A stretch of DNA of 64,000 nt from Ecdyonurus torrentis (lineage: Eukaryota > Arthropoda > Insecta > Ephemeroptera > Heptageniidae). Under the pieces are notes generated by a model. The model was given only the letters and a program-made list of their open reading frames with translations, was not told where the DNA came from and did no database searches. The stretch covers positions 22,126,501-22,190,500 of the forward strand of contig OX439135.1 of NCBI GenBank assembly GCA_949318235.1, written 5' to 3'. Below, in pieces: positions 23,572 to 34,459 of the stretch (positions are counted from its first letter, which is position 1; each line of letters begins with the position of its first letter). Position numbers and translations under genes: made by a program.

Positions 23572-26095
23572 ATGGCAGATTCATTTTTTGGTTTTGATAC
23601 GGCTTTGCCGGTAAGTTAATGCTAAATTTATATTACTAACCAATTTTTGAAATATTAAGGCCCATTTTAAGTCCCTTTACAGACGATTAGTATAAATAGA
23701 AGTCATCGAATTTGATGTTTGAAGTACGGGCATGGTCAACGTGCCCATTGCAAAAATATCATTTAATTCATAATTAAATTCTTCAAAAACAATAATAAAT
23801 ACCTTCTTAATGAAAATTATTGTATTTTAAATACATTAAACAGTTTACAAGCTTTTAAAGAGCTACATGAATAATTTATCAAGGGTAAATTTGTATTCAT
23901 TTTTGCATAATTTTTTTGGGTCAATATCATTAAAAATCAAGGTCTTTTAATATGCGTCGCATATCGTAAAATTTTTGCATGTATTGTTTATGAAATCAAT
24001 ATTTTTAAGTTTCTAGGCATGTTGTGTATTAGAATAACTATGTATTACATACCGGTTTACAAATTTTTACAACATAAGATTAAAAAATTCTAGAAATGTC
24101 TTAATACATACATACCAGTAATTTGACGCAGTACTGTACATACCAAAGCTTTCTAATTTTTTAATTACGATTTTTACTTATGTATAACTCTAAACGTCTG
24201 CAATGATAATATGTTTTTCTTTTTAAAACATTCATGTGCAATACGTATCGAATGTACATACATATGTATGCATATGTATGATGCAATGTTACACATGCAT
24301 ATGTAATCATCATAGATCATCATAAATAAATAAATATGTAATTTTATTGATCGGAGGATTACCTGCAAGTAATATAGATCTTGTCCAAGAAAAAAAAAAC
24401 ATAAAAAAAAAACACAACAATAAATTTGTTACATAATGTAAACATCCTTATGTAATGCATTGTTTAATACATATGTATATACGTAATGTATACTATCTGT
24501 TGTAGGCACACCCCTTTGTTATATAATAATTAAACTAATGACAACTTTGTGAATACTGTATCAAAATATCAATTTATAAATATACATAATAATTAAGACT
24601 TAATAAAACATATTGTATGTATGTATACTGGCATATAATACATAATAATGCTGTTCGTAAACCCAGTTCTCTGTACCAAAAATGATGATTGCCTATGGCT
24701 ATTCAAATGGAATGCGCATTTTTTTGGTGCAAGAGAACAGGGTTTACGAACAGCATTAATGTATACAATACATAACACTGAGCCATAGGTTAAAGATTAC
24801 ATGAAAAGACATGCTGCTTTCAAAAGAAAGGAACTCAAAACTGAGTATCACGTATATTTACAGAGGTCCTGTATTTTTATACCGTATTCAAAATTCTTTG
24901 TTCATTTCTTTAATTCTACATTCATACCACAATGTATCAGCATAAGGAGGTAGTCAACAATGGCTTTTTAATAGTGATCGTCTTTTTATTAAACCTCCTG
25001 TAAACGCGATCTCAAAATTGTAATTATTAACGAGCTGTGAGCACAAGTCGTTACAGTGACTCCGAACCTAAGTCACAAATATACTTGCTCTCATGCAAGG
25101 TGTATACAACTTGCTCTCTTGCTACTTTGACGCGAAAGTGAGTTACAGTACTCTTATCTTTGCATAAATTATTTTACTACATATTTTTTGTAGCTGTATA
25201 AAACATACATAATATGTATACGTAAAATATTATGTCAAAAAGGGGAGCAAAAATAAGAGTACCCAACTCACACTCAGTGCCAAACTAGCGTAAGTGCAAG
25301 TTTAGTTGTGACCTAGGTTTGGGGTTATTGTAACGGCTTTTGTTCTAGCGCGTTATTAAGGTACTACTTTAGGGTAGCGATGTTGTTGTAAAATTTAATT
25401 TAATATCACTTTTTAGGTTCATAATGAACCAAGGAACAATTCTCTATACTCCAAAAAGTTTCGGCTCAAATCAAATCTTCCGCAAATTAGCATTAAAAGT
25501 CGTTGGGATACGCCCCCTTTAACACGCAAAACATACAAAACTTCAAGCTCCCCGTGTGCAAAATTTTTCTTGACCAACTTCTAAACAAAAAATACTAGTG
25601 TGTTCTATAGATCAAGTTTTAATGAATTTGACTTTTTAAACGATTTTTACGAGATATTTATAGAGAAAAAAATTAATGAAGATTGCATATTCACATTAAC
25701 ATGGGTCAATTTGCGATAATTTTTTTCTCGGCAGATTCGTTCTAGAAAAATCTGAAAAATCATTTTTCATTAAAAATCAACACGAAGAACAAGCTAGTAT
25801 TTTTTTTAACCGCTGAAAAAAATTTGAAGTTGTTCAAAATTAGGGTCCAAATATAGATTCATTAGCATTAGGGGGCGGGGCATTTGCGATACTTTGACGC
25901 TCTGTTGCGACACGAGTTTTTAAGATAGAATTTTTTTTATTTCATTTTTGGGTACACCAGCCTTAACTTAATTCCAAGTCATAATAAAAAAATTTCACTC
26001 CTTCCCTAAAGTAGTACCTTAACTAAAACTTTGAGATTGCATTTTTTGGAGGTTCAGTAACACAAAGATCACTACTGTACTGTATATTATATATT

Positions 26096-26185
<90 letters not shown>

Positions 26186-29100
26186 AACATTTAAGTTATG
26201 GCATTGCATTTACCAGCATAAATATACAGCTACATTTAATAATCACATGATTGTCTCTATTATCACAGACATGTCAGAGAGCAAAGATTCAACAAATGAT
26301 CAACAATGACGTATGGTTTATTTTGTGTTTCAGTCTCGTGATGATGACGTAGGTTTTGATGGTGAAGAAGAAGAATATGATGCACTGAATGATGAAACTT
26401 TTGGTGCTGATGACCCCTTTGGTAAGTTAGAGTTAACATTGTACCAATACGGTCACATAAAGTTACAAAAAATTGTAGTAAAAGGAGATGTAATGTGGTC
26501 ATATTTAGTAGGGATTAAGGGAGAGAGGGAAAGTTTGGAGACGTAACCTTAAAGTGTAAGTGTCTAACCCTAATTTGATGTGATTGTTACAGAGGAAGAC
26601 TGGGAGAAAAACCATGAAAAACTTGCTGAGATAACAGAGTCAGCGAGGGTTCATAGGAACAGCTACAATGAATCCTCTCATCATGGTATCTCGGTAAGAA
26701 GAAGAATGAAAAATATGATTTTATTTTGCATACGGATTTGCTGAAGTTTTGCATTGCATTCTCTGAATGAGTTGGGGAAATTTACTAAATTAATAAAATA
26801 AGGAAAACTGAAAAAAAAAAAAAAAAAAAAAAGGAAAAAAGGAAAAAAAAAAAAAAGGAAAAGGAAAGGAAAGGAAGAAGAAGAAGGGGGAGTGGGGAGT
26901 ATTTTGTATTGCATTCTCTAAAATAAGGCATAGTCCTGAATCGATTGATATGCAAATTTCCAATTCATAAAACTTACAAATTTGCATATCTATTGATGCA
27001 GGACAGCTCTTTAGAATACGCAATAGAACCTCCTAAAATTTGTTAGTCTCTATGTTAATTATTTTTAGGAGAAAAGAAAGGGTTAAATGAAAATAATTTT
27101 TTTTTTGTTTATAATTCAGGAGGATGAAGATGACGGACTTGGCTCAGCACAGTTGGAAGCAAGTCTCAGTCGCATGGTCTTGGATGACTTGGACCCACTC
27201 AGTCCAATCAAGTCTAAACCAGCCACCAATTTCCCCTCTACCTTGCCACAAGTCCCCTGGCCTACCTCTCCACCGCAGCACCATCCACATCTCAATGGAA
27301 ACTCTCAGCAGGCTAATCAAATATCAGCATTTACTATCATTAGCCAAATGGCAGCGTAAGTTTATATTTATTTTGTATTTTCATTTTATTAATTGTATAT
27401 GATGTTAAAAATGAAATTTATAATAGAATATAGTACTGTAGAGAGAGATTAAAGTACTAAGAATTGAAAATTAATTAAATGCTATGATTCTCTAATTTAT
27501 AAAATTAAGTGAGACTTGGGATCAAATGCTCTAACCTTGCTAAGAGATAAATTGTTATTTATATAAAGGTTAAAAGGATGTAGGGATACTGTGTCAATAA
27601 ACATGAATAGTCACACAAATTGCATACTTTACAGTATTGTCACGCTCTCTCGTGGGGCTACATTAACATTCTGGTAAAAATTGTCATCAGTATTGAAGAT
27701 CCCATTTTGTGTTTATTCATTAAAAAGCACATCGACTATCACGGATAGTAAACTGCCGCCAGCATTTTCGTATTGTTCAAATTTACATCGTAATATCACC
27801 ACAATCAATGATAAAGAAAAGGATAGAAAAACCAGCAAGGGCCTTACCACAGTAGAAGTTCTATGGAGAGGTCGAGGTCTTGCATGGCACAGTATAATGT
27901 TATAAAAGTTTCTTTATAACTTGAGAGCTTTCGTCATATGATAATGACATTATCAATCAAAAGAGAAAATTACTTGAGCACATCACTGAGCAGTGTCTTG
28001 TCTTGTACTGCCGTGTTATGCTCTTGCTGGTTTGGAGTTGGTGGAGAGGGGTGGGGGTGGAGTAGGGAATCTGGGAAGGAGTGTGAATGAGTGAGGGAAG
28101 GAGTGAGTGAGGGAAAGGGAAAAGGTGGGGAGGGGAGCGGGAATAGGGTATATTTTTGAAATATGTTAGCGAATATTAAGTCCAGGCAGCCCTTGGGCTT
28201 TTCTGGATCTTAATATATGTTGATATGCTAATTCATATTGTCGTAATGTCGCATAGTTGGCTGGGCCCGGAATAGTGCGAAGTATTGTTGATTTATAACA
28301 TAATTGGAACATAATTGGAACATAATTGGAACATAAGAGCATAACACGGCAGTACAAGACAAGACACTGCTCAGTGATGTGCTCAAGTAATTTTCTCTTT
28401 TGATTGATAATGTCATTATCATATGACGAAAGCTCTCAAGTTATAAAGAAACTTTTATAACATTATACTGTGCCATGCAAGACCTCGACCTCTCCATAGA
28501 ACTTCTACTGTGGTAAGGCCCTTGCTGGTTTTTCTATCCTTTTCTTTATCATTGATCCTAACCGCGATGGTTTTTTCCTAAAATTGATAATATCACCACA
28601 ATACAAAATTTAAAATAATAATAAGACCAACACCCACGTAATGTGCACATATCGGACATTAAATGTGTAAAGTTTTAAATTCAATGATAAAGAAAAGGAT
28701 AGAAAAACCAGCAAGGGCCTTACCACAGTAGAAGTTCTATGGAGAGGTCGAGGTCTTGCATGGCACAGTATAATGTTATAAAAGTTTCTTTATAACTTGA
28801 GAGCTTTCGTCATATGATAATGACATTATCAATCAAAAGAGAAAATTACTTGAGCACATCACTGAGCAGTGTCTTGTCTTGTACTGCCGTGTTATGCTCT
28901 TGCTGGTTTGGAGTTGGTGGAGAGGGGTGGGGGTGGAGTAGGGAATCTGGGAAGGAGTGTGAATGAGTGAGGGAAGGAGTGAGTGAGGGAAAGGGAAAAG
29001 GTGGGGAGGGGAGCGGGAATAGGGTATATTTTTGAAATATGTTAGCGAATATTAAGTCCAGGCAGCCCTTGGGCTTTTCTGGATCTTAATATATGTTGAT

Positions 29101-31919
29101 ATGCTAATTCATATTGTCGTAATGTCGCATAGTTGGCTGGGCCCGGAATAGTGCGAAGTATTGTTGATTTATAACATAATTGGAAATTTGATATGCCATG
29201 AGAGGCCGCATGTTCAGCCACAGGTTTTTCCATCTCATTGTTTTTTACGGATTGTCTGTGGCCATTCATGCGGTCTCTCGCTTTTTGTGTGGTTAAGCCT
29301 ATGTAAAATGCTTGACATTTTTCCTGTTGGCCTGTGGTGGGGTTGGTGGTATGTTGGGTACATTCAAGTTTGTAGATTACGTTTTCTGATGTGCAAGTAT
29401 TGTGGCCGTGGATAGGGTATGTGAGGTTGGTGACGGGACTTGTAAACGTTTTGCTGGGGATTTGAGTGATGCATGTATCGCATCTCCTTCCTCTGTTGCT
29501 CTGTTTGCCGTTGTTTTGACAGGGGAAAGATCCACTAGGTAGGGGCTTAGGTTTTGGTGTGGGATCAGTATGGGATAAGATTGCTTTAATATTTGGTGGT
29601 TGACGGAATGCTATTGGTGGTATTTTTGGTAACAGTAGGTTTGTTTCGGTGGTGGCTAGAATGGGGTGTGCATATTGTAACATCTGTCTGATTTCTTTTT
29701 CTAATTTGGGGTGATACGTTGTGATGAAGGGTCGGATAGATTGATTGTCATTATTTGTTTTAATTTGGTCACAAGGTGTTTTGTCGCCCAAACTAAATCT
29801 ATTGGCAGCTTTTGCTATTTGTTTCTCCACCAGGTGCTTGGGGTAGCCTCTGGTGGAGAAAGCTGTAGTTATGCTGTCAATATATTTAGATTTGGTTTGG
29901 TCTGTGTTTGGGATGCGGTTGCCTCGGCATGCTAAGCTAAAGGGAATGGAGCGGATAGTCCTCGGGGGGTGACAGCTATTGTAGTGGAGGTATTGCATGT
30001 GGTTAGTAGGTTTTATGTGGATTGAGGTGATAAGTTTACCGTCATCAATGTTGATGTCAACATCGAGGAAGGTGGCTGAATTAGGTGATGTGGAGTGAGT
30101 GAATTTTAGGCTGGAGAATTTGTTGAGTTCATCTCCAGCCTAAAATTCACTCACTCCACATCACCTAATTCAGCCACCTTCCTCGATGTTGACATCAACA
30201 TTGATGACGGTAAACTTATCACCTCAATCCACATAAAACCTACTAACCACATGCAATACCTCCACTACAATAGCTGTCACCCCCCGAGGACTATCCGCTC
30301 CATTCCCTTTAGCTTAGCATGCCGAGGCAACCGCATCCCAAACACAGACCAAACCAAATCTAAATATATTGACAGCATAACTACAGCTTTCTCCACCAGA
30401 GGCTACCCCAAGCACCTGGTGGAGAAACAAATAGCAAAAGCTGCCAATAGATTTAGTTTGGGCGACAAAACACCTTGTGACCAAATTAAAACAAATAATG
30501 ACAATCAATCTATCCGACCCTTCATCACAACGTATCACCCCAAATTAGAAAAAGAAATCAGACAGATGTTACAATATGCACACCCCATTCTAGCCACCAC
30601 CGAAACAAACCTACTGTTACCAAAAATACCACCAATAGCATTCCGTCAACCACCAAATATTAAAGCAATCTTATCCCATACTGATCCCACACCAAAACCT
30701 AAGCCCCTACCTAGTGGATCTTTCCCCTGTCAAAACAACGGCAAACAGAGCAACAGAGGAAGGAGATGCGATACATGCATCACTCAAATCCCCAGCAAAA
30801 CGTTTACAAGTCCCGTCACCAACCTCACATACCCTATCCACGGCCACAATACTTGCACATCAGAAAACGTAATCTACAAACTTGAATGTACCCAACATAC
30901 CACCAACCCCACCACAGGCCAACAGGAAAAATGTCAAGCATTTTACATAGGCTTAACCACACAAAAAGCGAGAGACCGCATGAATGGCCACAGACAATCC
31001 GTAAAAAACAATGAGATGGAAAAACCTGTGGCTGAACATGCGGCCTCTCATGGCATATCAAATTTCCAATTATGTTATAAATCAACAATACTTCGCACTA
31101 TTCCGGGCCCAGCCAACTATGCGACATTACGACAATATGAATTAGCATATCAACATATATTAAGATCCAGAAAAGCCCAAGGGCTGCCTGGACTTAATAT
31201 TCGCTAACATATTTCAAAAATATACCCTATTCCCGCTCCCCTCCCCACCTTTTCCCTTTCCCTCACTCACTCCTTCCCTCACTCATTCACACTCCTTCCC
31301 AGATTCCCTACTCCACCCCCACCCCTCTCCACCAACTCCAAACCAGCAAGAGCATAACACGGCAGTACAAGACAAGACACTGCTCAGTGATGTGCTCAAG
31401 TAATTTTCTCTTTTGATTGATAATGTCATTATCATATGACGAAAGCTCTCAAGTTATAAAGAAACTTTTATAACATTATACTGTGCCATGCAAGACCTCG
31501 ACCTCTCCATAGAACTTCTACTGTGGTAAGGCCCTTGCTGGTTTTTCTATCCTTTTCTTTATCATTGATCCTAACCGCGATGGTTTTTTCCTTAAATTGA
31601 TAAAGTTTTAAATTTTCAATTTTTAATTGTAAAGCTAAAAATCCTCGCAGCTGCTTACTATCCGTGATGATGGACATGTTGTTTTATGTGGTCTAAAGCT
31701 TTAACTAATTACTGTTGTATTTATTTTACAGTTTTCCACCGCCACAAATTCAATCTAAAGGACCTGCTACTGTGAAAACAGTAGAAGAACTTGAACGTGA
31801 CTTACGTAAAAGTCGAGAACAACAACTCAACAATCAAATGACATTGCAGAGTGTGAGTGATGTATTCAGAATTCATCAACCACATCAACAACCACATCAA
31901 CAACAACAACAACAACAGC

Positions 31920-31966
<47 letters not shown>

Positions 31967-34414
31967 GCTCCTCAGAGGGTAGCATCTGTTAGAACTGTCG
32001 AGGAATTAGAGAGAGATTTGAGGCAACAACAGCAGCAGAGAAGACCTGAGGTAATTAGAATTATTAATTTATAGTTACCTAGATTTGATAGAAAAACACA
32101 TAGATAGATAGGAAAAATTGGGAAATGGGAGATAGTATGAGCTTATACACAGGGACCCCTGGGTTAGAATGTTTTCTCTACCTCGCGTCCCTGTATAAGC
32201 TCATACTATCTCCCATTCCCCAATTTTTATTATCTATCTATGTGTTTTTCTATCAAATCTTTTTAATTATCAACTATCGCAAAGACAATTTTTTCCTAAT
32301 ATTTATTATAGTTACCTAGGGTTTTAAAGGAACAGCCTATAAATGAGAAAAAAAAAAAAAAAGAAAAAAACATTGCTGTAGATTAGTAATATGTTTGAAA
32401 AAAGAATTTCTCTTTAAAACATATAAATCTAAAAAATAATAATGATAATAATACATAAAAAAAATGAAGAAAAAAAAAAAAATGGGGTTAATAAATAATA
32501 CCTATTTCTTTCAAGGATTTTTTATTAGAAAATAGTTTGTCAGAGATAAGAGCTTGTTGAATGGAAAATGCAAAGATTTCTCTGATCATATTAAATTATA
32601 GGTTATATTATAGTAAGAAAAAAAATCTGCAATGTAAAATCAAAGGAAAGAAAATAGTTCATTATATGGAAAATTATAGGGTATTACATGAAAATCTTTA
32701 AACAAAACTTATTCGCTTGGCAAAAAGAAAAGCACTAGGTAGTCAATCAGATCACTTCCTACTTTCTTTGTGAGGAAAAAAAACTTCACGCTATTGTGAA
32801 TCAGCTTGATTGCTCTATAATTAAATCCTCTATTTCTTGGCCTAAAAAGCAAGCAATAAATCCTGTTTTGTTTAAATAATTAAAGATTTTCAGGTACTGT
32901 AATATGATTTTCCATACAACAATACAACATGGTTTAAATTTTTTTTTTTTTTTAAGATCTTACTCTTACACCTAACCTCATACTAAAACTTAAGTTATAT
33001 ATTTAATGTTTCAGAAGCCAGATAGTATTCTACCTGAGCAAGGATTTGGTCCCGTAGTATCAAGAGGTGAGAACAAACAAGCCTTATCTCCTTCACACAG
33101 GAGCAATAATAATATGCAACTAGGTTTGCAAGGTCCAGGTCCTGCAGGTTTGGCAGAGCTAATTAATGCTGCCGCTGCAGGTGTATTTCCAAGACCTCCA
33201 CCTCCTCTTCTTAGTAAGTAAAATAACCTCGGATATTTAGTTGATCATTTGGATTAGAAACTTTTTTTTGTCATCGTTGTAAATTTAAAGTGGTGTGCAA
33301 TCTTTTTTGTGTCACCAAAGCCCTTGTCAACTTACTTTTTTATCATTTAAAATATTATATTAATAATTACCCTACCTTATTATCCATGAATTAGACACCA
33401 ACATGTTGATTTTGTATTTATTTTCATTTTCATGGTTATATCACGCATCTGACGTCACAATGTACCGCCGCCAATCACAGTCACCGCTCTGGTAACGTGA
33501 TAAATTTAAACCCCTCCCTCAAGTTCTTTACCCCTATCATAGCCCCATCAGTACATTGTGACGTCAGATGCGTGAAATAACTGTGAAAATGAAAATAAAT
33601 ACAAAATCAATGTGTTGGTGTCTAATTCATGGATAATGAGGTATGGTAATTATCAATCTAGTATTCTAAATGATAAAAAAGTAAGTTGACAAGGGCTAAA
33701 AGTTTGAACAATGACAAAATTTCTGATGCAAATGATCAATTTATTTATTTGTTTTGTTAGAAACGTGATAAAATAAAAAGAAAAAGGATAGAGGAACCAT
33801 CAAGGGTCTTAGCATAGTGAAGAAATAGTATATACATAGTTCAGTGAAAATATTGCTAGCACAGAGATAATGAAAACACTATGTGTTTTATTTTGAACTC
33901 TGTGCTAGCAAAATTTTCAACCAACTATTTGATATATTCATTATAGTAAGACCCTTGCTGGTTTCCTCTATTCTTTCCTTTAAATTTTATCACATCTAAT
34001 TGCAAAAGTTTATTTTCCTTAGTTTATTTTTCTGCTAATTACAGTATTATTTATCCTACACGTAATTAAACACAATTTTTTTAAATTAAATTCTTTAAAA
34101 ATATATTTATTCTATAAATTATTTAATATTATGTGTATAAAATTTATACCCATTTGCAAGTTGAATGTGAGTTTAATTTTGGACCTAGTTAGAATATTTT
34201 CTTTTTCACATGCAAGGTATCCCTGCTAAATCCCCTATTCCCCAAATTTGTATATTATGCATGTATTTTTCTATCAAATCTTTTTATCAATCAAATCATG
34301 ACTTGTATTAGATTTTTTTTTTTTTTTTTTTTTTTTTTGCTGCTAATGAAGTGATCAAATTTATTGCTCATTTATTTTTTTATGGAAAAACTAATTTGAT
34401 CTTGCAAGTTAGCA

Positions 34415-34459
<45 letters not shown>

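Larger units (their letters stand above)
23611..26333 (+). other. PATL1 intron 1
   Basis: A 2.7-kb intron. It contains a family I MITE (24647-24757), two adjoining large palindromic elements (25023-25356 and 25358-26020) and a (TA)n microsatellite (26099-26181). 23640-24640 is otherwise plain AT-rich sequence. No exon is needed, because the protein frame joins exactly from 23610 to 26334. Confidence 0.75.
27806..28587 (+). mobile_element. Penelope-like element 1 (782-bp fold-back, 15-bp TSD)
   Basis: Flanked by the direct repeat TAATATCACCACAAT (27791-27805 and 28588-28602). The left part carries, in reverse orientation, the terminal repeat, the 3' UTR and the last ~40 codons of the Penelope frame. 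The right part (28335-28555) is the same terminal repeat in forward orientation, followed by the 3' tail 'cctaaccgcgatgg...'. At the junction (28299-28332) the 11-mer ACATAATTGGA is tandemly repeated three times. This fits target-primed reverse transcription with a strand switch. Sequence identity to element 2 appears complete in the aligned 3' coding and UTR parts I compared, so it is young. Confidence 0.85.
28682..31600 (+). mobile_element. Penelope-like element 2 (head-to-head palindrome, 14-bp TSD)
   Basis: Flanked by TAAAGTTTTAAATT (28668-28681 and 31601-31614). Arms of 1436 bp (28681-30116 and 30133-31568) match in reverse without any shift in register around the centre 30124.5, with a 16-bp spacer. 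Only the right end has the 3' tail ('tcctaaccgcgatggttttt'). The 16 spacer bases are in frame with the minus-strand copy (ELNKF before SSLKF), so the junction lies at 30132/30133: the left copy continues slightly further 5' than the right. Both copies are 5'-truncated within the reverse transcriptase. It sits in PATL1 intron 4 and does not touch an exon. Confidence 0.9.
27733..31673. mobile_element. 211-bp MITE interrupted by two Penelope-like elements
   Basis: TIR 'atcacggatagtaa' at 27738-27751, with its complement 'ttactatccgtgat' near 31655-31668. It is flanked by ACAT (27729-27732 and 31674-31677) inside the family F repeat. Without the two Penelope insertions and one copy of each target-site duplication, the element would be a little over 180 bp (211 bp counting both copies). 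Non-coding. Confidence 0.7.
27596..31696 (-). repeat. Dispersed repeat family F, copy split by nested insertions
   Basis: 27596-27732 matches, in reverse, the family at 56202-56531 and 62672-63004 (cgctctctcgtgggg, 'cattctggtaaaaattgtca', 'gaagatcccatttt', 'attaaaaagcacat'). The missing end ('gttgttttatgtggtcta') resumes at 31678, after 3.9 kb of inserted DNA. Intact copies give the empty site 'gcacatgttgttttatgtgg'. Confidence 0.8.

Noticed and set aside
26099..26181. (TA)n tract as an origin or regulatory element
   Set aside because: A pure dinucleotide run in an intron is sufficiently explained as a microsatellite.
29161..31088. Open frames of 74 and 84 codons antisense to the Penelope frame
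   Set aside because: They are mirror-image shadows of the RT/endonuclease frame with no independent support.
28682..31600. The palindrome as a simple assembly artefact
   Set aside because: A single 14-bp duplication encloses the whole unit, the tail is on one side only, and 16 unpaired bases at the centre belong to one copy's reading frame. Read-level proof is still needed.
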